Assembly: GCF_900116805.1 (NCBI RefSeq) | Contig: NZ_FPBV01000002.1 | Coordinates: 124,001-188,000, forward strand | Direction: 5' to 3' | Length of the DNA stretch: 64,000 nucleotides | Source: Paenalicyclobacillus macrosporangiidus | GTDB lineage: Bacteria > Bacillota > Bacilli > Alicyclobacillales > Alicyclobacillaceae | Part shown: piece by piece, positions 55,896-64,000 of the stretch | How positions within the stretch are numbered: the first letter of the stretch is position 1 | How the letters are laid out: each line of letters begins with the position of its first letter | Position numbers and translations under genes: made by a program | The notes under the pieces: generated by a model | Database searches by the model: none | What the model saw: the letters and a program-made list of their open reading frames with translations, nothing else | What the model was told of the DNA's origin: nothing

Positions 55896-56386
55896 AGCTC
55901 CTCTACGTAACCCGACAGGTGGGCATCCAAACTCCAGATCTTGACGACGATGCCCGACACCGATGGCCCAATTCGTTCCACGTACCGTGTGAACTCGCGA
56001 ATGATCGACAGATCCCCCATCCCCACCCCTCTCACGGCATAATCTGGGAAATGGGAAGCATAGAACTCCAGATCCTTGCGGTCCATCGACAGCTTGTCCA
56101 TAGTCCATGGGAACTCACCGCGCGCAATCTTCTTCAACAATTCCGTAAAACGCTCGGCCGCCTGCCGCCGTTGAAAACCATCCGCGAGGTGCGCAATATG
56201 ATTACCTGTTTCAATGATAGAAGAGAGTGGAAGAATGAACGTGTCTCCTTGCGATTCCGCTAGCTCTCGAAGGACGTGATCCCGGTCCTGATTGCGCCCG
56301 GGGACGTTCAACATATTCAAGACAATGGATGTATCCACATATCGAACCGTCCGCTTCTTGGCATTCTGGACACGTCTCTTGGTCAT
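55892..56386 (-). CDS. PIN-domain protein (putative ribonuclease)
   Basis: A 164-residue PIN-domain protein. The PIN acids are present: Asp18 (YVDTSIV), Glu59 (SIIETGNH), Asp125 (GMGDLSII) and Asp154 (SLDAH). They are arranged as in metal-dependent RNases such as VapC. The start ATG 56386 overlaps the ATPase stop (ATGA), so it is made with the ATPase. No VapB-like antitoxin is next to it. The gene is more A/T-rich than its neighbours. It may be the effector of an ATPase-controlled module; I infer this from coupling. Confidence 0.82.
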   Translation of the reverse strand: MTKRRVQNAKKRTVRYVDTSIVLNMLNVPGRNQDRDHVLRELAESQGDTFILPLSSIIETGNHIAHLADGFQRRQAAERFTELLKKIARGEFPWTMDKLSMDRKDLEFYASHFPDYAVRGVGMGDLSIIREFTRYVERIGPSVSGIVVKIWSLDAHLSGYVEEL

Positions 56387-57678
56387 AGTGATCTCAACCA
56401 CTCCAACGCTTCACGATTGACCTGTGTGTCCTCCCCAAGAACCGCACGCGTGATCTCTCCGGACTCCATCGCATCTCCAATCCGTTCATGGGCAGCAATC
56501 CGGAAATACGCATCAAGATTCACCAATGGCACAAATCGGCTGTCACCTTCCGTGCGATCCCGGTAACACACCACCACTCCAACGGCCTCTTCCCCTGTCA
56601 CAGCGTTTAACAACGCAGGGTTGTGCGTGGTGACCAGTAGGTGAATGTCCCGCTCTCCACACAATTCACCCAGCAACGATAGAATGGCCCGCGCCCTGCT
56701 GGGATGAACACCGTTATCCACCTCCTCGATCACCACGAGCGAGCCCGGTTGCTCGGATAGCAGTGCCGTCACGATGGCAAGTGACCGAAGGGTGCCGTCT
56801 GATAGTCCCCTTGCGTCGATCCAATAAGTGTCGCGACCCGCTCTTTCTTGTACCCGGAGCATGACGTCACCCAGCGGTGTTCGAACCACACCAACATCCG
56901 TGATCTCTTGATCGGGGAGTTGTCGCAGGAAGTTCACGACGCGAACCTTGTGAGCCGGATCTTCCTGCATCAACTTGTCCAAGGCGGCCGACATGTTCCA
57001 GGCTGAAGGAGACAATTCTACACTAGTGTGAGGAACGTAGTCTCTCATCTCATGGGGAATCGGATCCAGGAACAGAACACTTTGAAGCTGTTCCATGACC
57101 TTGTCCGCCATTTCATGAATCCTCGTCTCCGCTGCAGTCTTTTTCGGCAAACGGCTAGCAACCTGGCTAAGGACAGATTGAAACTTCAAACATTGAAACT
57201 GCGGATTGGGTCCGCGCTTCTGATTGTTGTATTCCACCGTGATGTCGCCGGGAGATTGATTGTCTGAAACGGTTTGGTACAACATACGTTTTTGTGAATT
57301 ACCCCTACGGGTCTGCACAATTTCGGACAGAGACTCGGCCTGTACATATATCCTGTCACCTACCGTCACAGATAGTTCGTAATACAACGATCTGCCCTCT
57401 TCGCCTGAGTCGACGGTCGCACCCAGGGTGAATGTATCGCTTCCGAAACGGGGGCAGGATTTGCTGCCGCCCCGGACACCGCTCGACTCCTTCCCTCTGT
57501 ATCCGTCGAGCACAACGGCCAAGTCCGTTCCGGTCGAGCTTTCGGACAGGATTCGCAACCCGTCCAGTGCGTTGCTCTTGCCGCTTGCGTTCGAGCCGAT
57601 CACAATGGTCAGGGGTTCAAGCTTTATCTCCGCATCGTAAAAACTCTTGAAATTCCGGAAATGAAGTGACCGAATCAA
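56383..57678 (-). CDS. RecF/OLD-like AAA ATPase, putative sensor
   Basis: A 431-residue ABC-type ATPase of the AAA_15/AAA_21 class. Walker A is GSNASGKS at residues 28-35, the signature is LSDGTLRSLAI, Walker B is LVVIEEVDNGVHP, and the H-loop is LLVTTHNPALLN. The middle is variable. The start is likely TTG 57678, with GGAGGA upstream (12 bases); a longer frame starts at 57726. Such ATPases often act with a nuclease partner in defence systems (for example Septu, Gabija, PARIS), and here the next gene encodes a PIN protein with an ATGA overlap. Confidence 0.88.
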   Translation of the reverse strand: MIRSLHFRNFKSFYDAEIKLEPLTIVIGSNASGKSNALDGLRILSESSTGTDLAVVLDGYRGKESSGVRGGSKSCPRFGSDTFTLGATVDSGEEGRSLYYELSVTVGDRIYVQAESLSEIVQTRRGNSQKRMLYQTVSDNQSPGDITVEYNNQKRGPNPQFQCLKFQSVLSQVASRLPKKTAAETRIHEMADKVMEQLQSVLFLDPIPHEMRDYVPHTSVELSPSAWNMSAALDKLMQEDPAHKVRVVNFLRQLPDQEITDVGVVRTPLGDVMLRVQERAGRDTYWIDARGLSDGTLRSLAIVTALLSEQPGSLVVIEEVDNGVHPSRARAILSLLGELCGERDIHLLVTTHNPALLNAVTGEEAVGVVVCYRDRTEGDSRFVPLVNLDAYFRIAAHERIGDAMESGEITRAVLGEDTQVNREALEWLRSL

Positions 57679-57716
57679 ATGGCATTCACTCCTCCGGCTC
57701 CTGCGATGGTATGGAT

Positions 57717-57722
57717 ATTGTA
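57717..57722 (-). promoter_or_regulatory. Extended -10 box of the ATPase-PIN operon
   Basis: On the minus strand TACAAT is preceded by TGT, an extended -10. The -35 is not clear. It is divergent from the ileS promoter at 57777-57805. Confidence 0.4.
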
Positions 57723-57776
57723 ACACGTGACCCGCCCGGGCTCCATTCAGATCCGCGCCCGGAACCGCGCCCGCTA

Positions 57777-57805
57777 TTGAGAACGATGTCGATTTTTGCT
57801 AAACT
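57777..57805 (+). promoter_or_regulatory. Promoter of the ileS T-box transcript
   Basis: TTGAGA (57777-57782) and TAAACT (57800-57805) are 17 bases apart on the plus strand. Transcription would start near 57812, 30-35 bases before the first T-box element. Confidence 0.6.
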
Positions 57806-57844
57806 CGATGGTACCACATCGCGCGTGAGACGCGCGGCCATAGC

Positions 57845-58270
57845 ACGCCGAGGACGAGGACGAGTAGTCCCCGATCCCGCGTTCCAGAGAGCGGGGACAC
57901 GGTGGGAGCCCCGCACGCGGCCGGAGACGAACATCCCCTCTGAGGCATCCGCTGAAACCACGGCAACGGGCAACGCGTGGGAGTAAGGCGGATCGGCACC
58001 CGCCCGTTATCCGCGGGGCAGAACCCGGACGATTCGCCGGCTGGTGAATGCACGGCCGACGGCCGGACCGGCCGCAACTCCGGTCCGTGCCACATGCGCC
58101 AGGGTTCTGGCAGATGGAGCGCCGCTGCATCGGCGATCCGCCCGGCCCGCAGCGACGAGTGCGACGCGCGGCCGGTAAGGTCACGGTCCCCGTGGCACCG
58201 TGCGGACACGGCGCTAAGTAGGGTGGTACAGCGGGAAACCCTCCCGTCCCTTCGCGGGACGGGTTTTTTA
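57845..58270 (+). promoter_or_regulatory. T-box riboswitch leader of ileS (Ile specifier)
   Basis: Elements in order: GAGGACGAGTAGT with the AGTA motif (near 57860), CCAGAGAGCGGGGAC and GGTGGGAGCCCCGC for the stem I apex, the specifier ATC at 57933-57935 followed by CCCTCTGAGG, a long middle, the T-box core AGTAGGGTGGTACAGCGG at 58217, and a terminator at 58243-58269. ATC is an isoleucine codon, matching the gene. By family rule, uncharged tRNA-Ile promotes read-through. Confidence 0.93.
58243..58269 (+). terminator. Leader terminator of the ileS T-box
   Basis: CCCGTCCC TTCGC GGGACGGG followed by six T residues, directly after the T-box core. Confidence 0.9.
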
Positions 58271-58315
58271 TTGGTCATACCTGATTTGCCATATCGACGC
58301 ACAGGAGGATGCACC

Positions 58316-61300
58316 ATGCCACGCAAGGTCGACGCCAAGGAACCCGCCAAAGCCCGCGAGTTGCGGGTGCTGGAATTCTGGAAGCAGCACGACGTGTTCA
58401 AGGAGAGCGAACGCATCCGCGAAGGAGGGCCCGAGTGGGTCTTCTACGAAGGGCCGCCGACGGCCAACGGCCGGCCGCACCCCGGGCACGTGCTGACGCG
58501 CGTGATGAAGGACGTCTACCCGCGCTACCGGGTGATGAAAGGCTACCACGTCCTGCGCAAGGCCGGCTGGGACACGCACGGTCTGCCAGTGGAGATCGAG
58601 GTCGAGAAAAAGCACGGCATCAGCGGGAAGAAGCAGATTCAGGCGTTCGGGATCGAGCGGTTCATCCAAGAGTGCCGCAACAGTGTGTTCACCTACGAGG
58701 CCACCTGGCGCGAGATGTCCGAGCGGCTCGGCTACTGGGTGGACATGGACCACCCGTATATGACCCTGACCGACGACTACATCGAGTCGGTCTGGCACCT
58801 GCTCAAGACCATTTACGACAAAGGCCTGCTCTACCAGGGGCACCGCGTCAGCCCGTACTGCCCGCACTGCGAGACCACCCTGTCCAGCCACGAGGTGGCC
58901 CAGGGATACAAGGACGTCAAGGACCTGTCCGTGACCGCCAAGTTCCGACTCAAGCAGGACGTGGACGGGGTGCCCACGTACGTGCTCGCCTGGACGACAA
59001 CGCCGTGGACCCTGCCGAGCAACGTGGCGCTGGCCGTGCACCCGGACCTGGAGTATGTGCTCATCCACGCCGCCGAGCGCAACGAGAACTACTGGGTCAC
59101 CGCAGGGCTGAAGGCGCACTTTTTGCGTGAGGGCGACCGCGTCCTGGACACGAAAAAAGGAGCCGATCTCGCCGGCCTCCCGTACGAACCGCTGTTCCCG
59201 TACGTCACGCAGGAGGGGCGCAAGCACATCATCGTCACCTCGACCCACGTGACCGACGAGTCGGGCACCGGCGTCGTCCACATGGCCCCGGCACACGGCG
59301 AGGACGACTACCGCGTCTGTCAGGAGCACAGCGTGGTCTTCGTCAACTTCGTCGATCTCTCCGGCTGCTTCACGGACGCCGTGACGGATTTCGCCGGCCG
59401 CTTCGTCAAGGACGAGGATCTCAACGTCGACATCGTCAAACACCTGGCGGCGCGCGGCCTGGTGTACGACAAGCACAAGCACGAGCACGCCTATCCGCAC
59501 TGCTGGCGCTGCGACACGCCGCTGATCTACTACGCCATCGACAGCTGGTTCATCCGCACCACCGCGGTGAAACAGCAGCTCATCGACAACTCCAACGGCG
59601 TCAACTGGATGCCGGAACACATTCGCGGCGGGCGGATGGGCAACTTCCTCGAGAACGTGGTCGACTGGAACCTGTCGCGCAGCCGCTACTGGGGAACGCC
59701 CCTGCCCATCTGGGTGTGCGATCACTGCGGCCAAACCCACTGCGTCGGCTCCAAGGCGGAGCTGGAGCAGCTCTCCGGCCGGCTGCCGTCCGAGTTGCAC
59801 AAGCCGTACATCGACGAGATCACCTGGACCTGCTCCTGCGGCGGCACCATGACGCGCGTGCCGGAAGTGATTGACGTGTGGTTCGACTCCGGCAGCATGC
59901 CGTTCGCCCAACTGCACTACCCGTTTGAGAACCAGGAGGCCTTCCGCCGCCTGTACCCGGCCGACTACATCTGCGAGGCCATCGACCAGACGCGGGGCTG
60001 GTTCTACAGCCTCCTGGCCATCTCGACGCTCGTCACGGGCCAGGCGCCGTACAAGAACGTGCTCGTGCTGGGCCACGTAGTAGACGAGAACGGGAAGAAG
60101 ATGTCGAAGTCGAAGGGCAACGTGATCGATCCGTTCGAAGCCTTCGACCTCCACGGCGCGGACGCGCTGCGCTTCTACTTCCTTTCCAACACGCAGCCGT
60201 GGAACTCCCAGCGCTTCTACCACAAGGCGGTGGCGGAAGCGAAGGCGAAGTTCATCGATCTGCTGCAGAACGTGCACGCCTTCTACGCCCTGTACGCCGG
60301 GATCGACGGCTTCAACCCGAGCCGCCATCAGGTGCCGGTGGCGGACCGGCCGCTGATGGACCGCTGGATCCTGGCGCGGCTGCACGATACCATCCAGCGG
60401 GCGGACGCGGCGTACGACCGGTACGACGCGACGGCGGCCGCACGCATGCTGCAAGACCTGGTGACGGACCTGTCGACCTGGTACGTGCGGCGCAACCGGG
60501 ATCGCTTCTGGGCGTCGGGGATGGAACAGGACAAGGTGGCGGCGTTCCTCACCCTCTACGAGGTGCTGGCGGACATCAGCAAGCTGATTGCGCCGCTGAC
60601 GCCGTTCATCGCGGAGGAGCTGTACCAGAACGTGGTGCGCGACGCCTTCCCGGATGCGCCGGTGAGCGTACACCTGTGCGATTTCCCGGCGGCGGATGAG
60701 GCGTTGATTGATCGCGATCTCCTGGCGGAGATGGACGAGGTGCTGGCGGTGGTGGAGGCGGGCCGGTACCTGCGCAACGAGAGCAAGATCAAGACGCGCC
60801 AGCCGCTGTCGGCCCTGTTCGTGCCGGCGTCCAAGCGGGCGGTGCTCGAGAAGTTCCAGGACGTCATTCTGGACGAGCTGAACGTCAAGCAGATGGTGTT
60901 CGTGGAACTCGGCGAGATCGCCAAGCCGGAGCTGTACCTGAACCTGCGCGAGGTCGGCCGCTCTTACGGCAAGCTGGTCCCAGTCCTGAACCAGGCGGCC
61001 AAACAGGCGACGCCGGAGCAGATTCGCCAGTTCCAGAAGACTGGCGAGGTGGTGCTGGAAGGCCAGGTCATCTCGCGCGCGGAGGGTCACGCGGAGGTGC
61101 GCTACCACGCCAACTTCCCGGGCCTCGTCACGGTCTCGCCGCGCGGGTTTGCCGGCCTGAACACGGAACTGACGCCGGAGCTGGTCGAGGAAGGGTATGT
61201 GCGCGAGCTCATCTCGAAGATGCAGATGATGCGCAAGGAAGTGAACTACAACGTCACCGACCACGTCGTCTTCAGCGCCGTCGGCGACGCCGAGGTGATG

Positions 61301-61438
61301 GACATCCTGCGCCGCAACGAGGACCACATCCGCAAGACGGTGTTGGTGCGGGAGTTCGTGTTCGCTCCGATGGAAGGCGACCTGACGAAGGAGTGGGACG
61401 TCAACGGCAAGCCGTTGACGTTGACGGTGAAAGGGTGA
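58316..61438 (+). CDS. ileS: Isoleucyl-tRNA synthetase, type 2 (eukaryote-like)
   Basis: It charges tRNA-Ile and edits misactivated valine. The 1040-residue protein has the class I signature as HPGHV in NGRPHPGHVLTRV, and KKMSKSKGNV. The sequence around the start (KAGWDTHGLPVEIEVEKKHGI, ESVFTYEATWREMSERLGYWVD) is the IleS2 type shared with eukaryotes and Thermus, which in other bacteria gives resistance to mupirocin. The editing domain is complete (WTTTPWTLPSN). The start ATG 58316 has CAGGAGG seven bases upstream; a longer open frame covers the leader. It is controlled by the T-box. Confidence 0.96.
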   Translation: MPRKVDAKEPAKARELRVLEFWKQHDVFKESERIREGGPEWVFYEGPPTANGRPHPGHVLTRVMKDVYPRYRVMKGYHVLRKAGWDTHGLPVEIEVEKKHGISGKKQIQAFGIERFIQECRNSVFTYEATWREMSERLGYWVDMDHPYMTLTDDYIESVWHLLKTIYDKGLLYQGHRVSPYCPHCETTLSSHEVAQGYKDVKDLSVTAKFRLKQDVDGVPTYVLAWTTTPWTLPSNVALAVHPDLEYVLIHAAERNENYWVTAGLKAHFLREGDRVLDTKKGADLAGLPYEPLFPYVTQEGRKHIIVTSTHVTDESGTGVVHMAPAHGEDDYRVCQEHSVVFVNFVDLSGCFTDAVTDFAGRFVKDEDLNVDIVKHLAARGLVYDKHKHEHAYPHCWRCDTPLIYYAIDSWFIRTTAVKQQLIDNSNGVNWMPEHIRGGRMGNFLENVVDWNLSRSRYWGTPLPIWVCDHCGQTHCVGSKAELEQLSGRLPSELHKPYIDEITWTCSCGGTMTRVPEVIDVWFDSGSMPFAQLHYPFENQEAFRRLYPADYICEAIDQTRGWFYSLLAISTLVTGQAPYKNVLVLGHVVDENGKKMSKSKGNVIDPFEAFDLHGADALRFYFLSNTQPWNSQRFYHKAVAEAKAKFIDLLQNVHAFYALYAGIDGFNPSRHQVPVADRPLMDRWILARLHDTIQRADAAYDRYDATAAARMLQDLVTDLSTWYVRRNRDRFWASGMEQDKVAAFLTLYEVLADISKLIAPLTPFIAEELYQNVVRDAFPDAPVSVHLCDFPAADEALIDRDLLAEMDEVLAVVEAGRYLRNESKIKTRQPLSALFVPASKRAVLEKFQDVILDELNVKQMVFVELGEIAKPELYLNLREVGRSYGKLVPVLNQAAKQATPEQIRQFQKTGEVVLEGQVISRAEGHAEVRYHANFPGLVTVSPRGFAGLNTELTPELVEEGYVRELISKMQMMRKEVNYNVTDHVVFSAVGDAEVMDILRRNEDHIRKTVLVREFVFAPMEGDLTKEWDVNGKPLTLTVKG

Positions 61439-61665
61439 CGGAGGCGCCGCCGGGGCCGGCTCGTACAGCGTGGGCGGTTGAGGCCACGGGGCCGGCCTGC
61501 TCGGCATGAGCTGTCGGGGCCGGCCCTCCGCGGTCCTTCGCCGCTGTGGTGGCAGGGAGGATGGCTGGCCGACGCGCCACCCGATGGTTCATTGCCCCTG
61601 CGGGCGGTATAATATGGACATGGAAGACGAATCCGACACTGTACCTCCGGGGAAGGAGACTCGCC

Positions 61666-61836
61666 ATGGCAGGGAAGTTCATCGGCAACGCCATCGTACT
61701 GGTCATCGGATTCTTGATGGTCGTGTTGGTCAAGCAGCCCGCGTGGCTGAAGTTCGTCGGCCTCGTCATCATGCTGCTGCCGCTCTTGACGAGCGCGCTT
61801 CAGTCGCTGCAAGAGGGCCAGTCCGATCATCGCTGA
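61666..61836 (+). CDS. Small membrane protein, unknown
   Basis: A 56-residue protein with two hydrophobic segments (IVLVIGFLMVVLVKQPAWLKFVGLVIMLLPLL), starting at ATG 61666 with GGAAGGAG eight bases upstream. The length and the two-helix hairpin are like other small unannotated membrane proteins of Bacillota. It is followed by a strong hairpin. No family is recognised. Confidence 0.75.
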   Translation: MAGKFIGNAIVLVIGFLMVVLVKQPAWLKFVGLVIMLLPLLTSALQSLQEGQSDHR

Positions 61837-61842
61837 CAGACG

Positions 61843-61875
61843 GCAAGGGCCGCGGCAATGCGCCGCGGCCCTTGC
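61843..61875. terminator. Hairpin between the small membrane protein gene and ribH
   Basis: GCAAGGGCCGCGGC and its complement form a 14-base perfect stem with a five-base loop. No T-run follows. It separates convergent genes. Confidence 0.6.
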
Positions 61876-62051
61876 ATGTGCCGCACACACGGGATCATCT
61901 CACCGCCTGGGACCCCACGTAACAGCAAAACCTGCTTTACCGTCCCGATGCCCGATACGATAACACCGATTCGGTAGCTATCACGCGTTCGGGCACCCGC
62001 GCCCACCTGGCGCGAAAGATGGCCATCGCGGGATGCGGGCTCATCCCCCAT

Positions 62052-62522
62052 TCAGCCGAGCTGCCGGGCAAGGTTCGCCATCTCAATGGCGCTGACCGCC
62101 GCTTCCCAGCCCTTGTTGCCCGCCTTGGTGCCGGCGCGCTCCACCGCCTGCTCGATGGTGTCGGTCGTCAGCACGCCGAAGATGGTCGGCGTGCCGGAGT
62201 GCAGGGCCACATGGGCCACGCCCTTGGCCACCTCGCTCGACACGTAGTCGAAATGCGGCGTCGCGCCGCGGATGACGGCGCCCAGGGCAATCACGGCGTC
62301 ATACCGGCCCGACTCCGCCATCTTGCGCGCCGCAAACGGAATCTCGAACGCCCCCGGCACCCAGGCCACCGTGACGTCCTCCTCCGCCGTGCCATGCCGC
62401 TTCAACGCGTCCAAGGCCCCCGACAGCAGCTTCGACGTGATGAACTCGTTGAACCGGCTGACGACGATGCCGACCTTCAATCCTTGGCCAATCAGATGTC
62501 CTTCGAGATACCGCACGCTCAT
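62052..62522 (-). CDS. ribH: 6,7-dimethyl-8-ribityllumazine synthase
   Basis: It condenses the pyrimidine ribityl compound with dihydroxybutanone phosphate, the penultimate step of riboflavin synthesis. The 156-residue protein has [39 protein letters not shown] and [24 protein letters not shown]. The start ATG 62522 has GGAGG eight bases upstream; the in-frame ATG at 62537 would use that site as codons. ribBA lies 15 bases upstream in the same operon. Confidence 0.97.
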   Translation of the reverse strand: MSVRYLEGHLIGQGLKVGIVVSRFNEFITSKLLSGALDALKRHGTAEEDVTVAWVPGAFEIPFAARKMAESGRYDAVIALGAVIRGATPHFDYVSSEVAKGVAHVALHSGTPTIFGVLTTDTIEQAVERAGTKAGNKGWEAAVSAIEMANLARQLG

Positions 62523-62537
62523 GTCCTCATCCTCCAC

Positions 62538-63734
62538 TCACAGGTGCAGCAGATGCCCCATCTTCATCTTTTTGGTCTGCAGGTAGTGCTCGTTGTACGG
62601 GTTGCGGTCCACCTCCAGCGGCACCCGCTCGACGACCGTCAACCCGTGTCCCTCGATGCCCTTGACCTTGCGCGGGTTGTTGGTCAACAGGCGCATCTGG
62701 CGCACGCCGAGATCATACAGGATCTGCGCCCCGATGCCGTAGTCGCGCAGGTCGGCCGGAAACCCCAGCTTGTGGTTCGCCTCCACCGTGTCCGCGCCCT
62801 GGTCCTGCAGGGCGTAGGCCTTGATCTTGTTCAGCAGGCCAATGCCACGGCCCTCCTGGCGCAGGTACAACAGCACCCCTTTGCCCGCCTCGCTGATCTG
62901 GCGCAGCGCCGCGTGCAGTTGCGGGCCGCAGTCGCACCGCAGCGATCCGAACGCGTCCCCCGTCAGGCACTCGGAGTGCACCCGCACCAGCGTCGGCGAG
63001 CCGTCAATCTCCCCTTTGACCAGCGCGATGTGCTCCTTGTCGTCGATCCGGTTGGAATAGATGACCGCCCGAAAATCCCCGTACGCCGTCGGCAAGAACG
63101 CCTCCGCCTGCCGCTCCACCAACTTCTCCGAGCGCTTGCGGTAGGCGATGAGGTCCGCGATGGAGATGAGCTTGAGGCCGTGCCGCTTCGCAATCTCGTG
63201 CAATTGCGGCAGCCGCGCCATCGTCCCGTCCTCGTTCAGGATTTCGCAGATCACCCCGACCGGCGGCGCCCCGCACAGCCGCGCGAGATCGACCGCCGCC
63301 TCCGTGTGGCCAGCCCTTCGCAGGACGCCGCCCGACTTCGCTACGAGTGGAAACACGTGCCCCGGCTTGCGGAAATCCTCCGGGCGGCTGTCGTCGCGGA
63401 CAATCGCGGCGATGGTCTGCGCCCGCTCGAAGGCCGAGATGCCGGTGTGGGTGGCCGCGTGATCGACCGAGACCGTGAAGGCCGTCCCGTACGAATCCTG
63501 GTTGCGTTCCACCATCGCCGAAAACCCGAGCCGCGCCGCCCGGTCTTCCGTCAGCGGCACGCACAGCAGCCCGCGCCCGTGCGTGATCATGAAGTTGACC
63601 ACCGACGCGTCCGCGTGCACCCCGAGGGCCACGAAATCCCCCTCGTTCTCGCGGTCCTCGTCGTCCACCACAATCACGATGCGCCCCTGGCGCAGGTCCG
63701 CCAAGGCGTCCTCAATGCGATCCAACACGTTCAT
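62538..63734 (-). CDS. ribBA: Bifunctional RibBA: DHBP synthase and GTP cyclohydrolase II
   Basis: The 398-residue protein, the same length as B. subtilis RibBA, makes both precursors of lumazine. The amino half (to about 200) is 3,4-dihydroxybutanone-4-phosphate synthase: [25 protein letters not shown]. The carboxy half is GTP cyclohydrolase II with the zinc cysteines in [18 protein letters not shown] and [11 protein letters not shown]. The start at ATG 63734 follows AGAGG; a GTG two codons on is an alternative. It lies between ribE and ribH. Confidence 0.97.
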   Translation of the reverse strand: MNVLDRIEDALADLRQGRIVIVVDDEDRENEGDFVALGVHADASVVNFMITHGRGLLCVPLTEDRAARLGFSAMVERNQDSYGTAFTVSVDHAATHTGISAFERAQTIAAIVRDDSRPEDFRKPGHVFPLVAKSGGVLRRAGHTEAAVDLARLCGAPPVGVICEILNEDGTMARLPQLHEIAKRHGLKLISIADLIAYRKRSEKLVERQAEAFLPTAYGDFRAVIYSNRIDDKEHIALVKGEIDGSPTLVRVHSECLTGDAFGSLRCDCGPQLHAALRQISEAGKGVLLYLRQEGRGIGLLNKIKAYALQDQGADTVEANHKLGFPADLRDYGIGAQILYDLGVRQMRLLTNNPRKVKGIEGHGLTVVERVPLEVDRNPYNEHYLQTKKMKMGHLLHL

Positions 63735-63814
63735 CGACCTCTTTTCCGTATCTCGCCGTCCATGCCCGCGACCTATCCGTCGGTCGATCACGCGCCCACC
63801 CGTCCGCGGGTCCG

Positions 63815-64000
63815 TCACGCAAATCCGTTCGCCCGCAGGGCATCCAGGCTCAGGCCGCCGCCGCCCAGCCCCGCGCCATGCGCCGGCCTCTCGAGGCCCG
63901 CGCCTCCGCGGCCCGCCTCCGCCGGCGCGGCGCCGCCCGGCCCCGCGCCGAGACCCCGGCGCTCCAGCAGGGCCTCCACGTACTTGGCGAGCAGGTCCGC
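63815..64000 (-). CDS. ribE: Riboflavin synthase alpha chain, 3' part only
   Basis: The visible 61 residues begin [16 protein letters not shown] and end [12 protein letters not shown], which is the conserved end of RibE (LLAKYVE... and ...L-x-x-x-GF). Between them is a Gly/Ala/Arg-rich insertion of about 35 residues that is not part of the usual protein. The stop is 80 bases before the ribBA start. ribD and the FMN riboswitch would lie further upstream, outside the window. Confidence 0.85.
   Translation of the reverse strand, partial: ADLLAKYVEALLERRGLGAGPGGAAPAEAGRGGAGLERPAHGAGLGGGGLSLDALRANGFA

Noticed and set aside
55892-57678. Classical VapBC toxin-antitoxin pair
   Set aside because: The partner of the PIN gene is a 431-residue ATPase, not a small DNA-binding antitoxin.
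58268-61507. Open frame of about 1079 codons opposite ileS
   Set aside because: Antisense of a strongly conserved synthetase; no start signal and no motif.
62052-64000. FMN riboswitch of the rib operon
   Set aside because: The operon start (ribD) is outside the window; nothing in the visible part resembles the RFN element.

Overview
The window looks like chromosomal DNA of a GC-rich, low-GC-lineage (Bacillota) spore-former, most likely an Alicyclobacillaceae-type member of the Bacillales. The reasons are the Bacillus-like gene neighbourhoods (icd-mdh; a small protein-accD-accA-pfkA-pyk; a malic enzyme next to dnaE-ytoI), two T-box leaders, YlbF, DUF3243 and AhrC/ArgR-type proteins, strong GGAGG ribosome sites, and frequent GTG/TTG starts in GC-rich DNA. 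The genus is inference. I see no rRNA, tRNA, CRISPR array, insertion sequence or prophage.

Layout. 1-1.1 kb: end of an ABC-2 exporter operon. 1.3-5.2 kb: mdh, icd and a T-box-controlled trpS. 5.6-10.8 kb: a SWIM zinc-finger protein translationally coupled to a SNF2 ATPase. 10.9-17.2 kb: a LacI-controlled ABC importer plus a GH13 glucosidase whose active-site signature suggests alpha-1,6-linked gluco-oligosaccharides. 17.2-24.4 kb: pyk, pfkA, accA, accD and malic enzyme, a central-carbon and fatty-acid block. 24.5-30.3 kb: dnaE (apparently without its OB-fold), ytoI and a divergent YitT-type membrane protein. 30.5-32.7 kb: two tiny paralogous membrane proteins, a small lipoprotein and a secreted coiled-coil protein. 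32.7-35.1 kb: thiD-thiM-thiE. 35.2-35.5 kb: a tandem array of long hairpins with different perfectly paired stems but one shared 26-nt loop. 35.8-38.2 kb: cysK and a divergent rhodanese operon. 38.5-45.7 kb: an A/T-richer catabolic island for D-glucarate and galactarate (kdgD, uxuA-like, transporter, gudD, gntR, garD). 46.1-54.4 kb: argR, signal peptidase, PAP2 protein, small proteins, YlbF, truncated haemoglobin, an XRE regulator and a class A PBP. 54.6-57.7 kb: an A/T-richer RecF/OLD-like ATPase and PIN-domain gene pair joined by an ATGA overlap and followed by an MFS exporter through a GTGA overlap. 57.7-61.4 kb: T-box and ileS of the eukaryote-like type. 61.6-64 kb: a small membrane protein and the rib operon (ribE end, ribBA, ribH).

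How the parts work together. The glucarate island should feed both hexarates through GudD and GarD into 5-dehydro-4-deoxyglucarate and then, by KdgD, into 2-oxoglutarate semialdehyde; the last dehydrogenase is not in the window. A FadR-type palindrome lies on the -10 box of its promoter and fits the encoded GntR regulator. The sugar importer has its own LacI regulator, a perfect 15-bp palindrome and a cre-like site in the promoter, but no ATPase gene, so it probably uses a shared MsmX-type ATPase.

The two things I would look at first are the ATPase-PIN cassette (55892-57678), a candidate defence or toxin-like module, and the tandem hairpin array (35210-35493), which looks like a structured repeat that keeps its loop while its arms change together.
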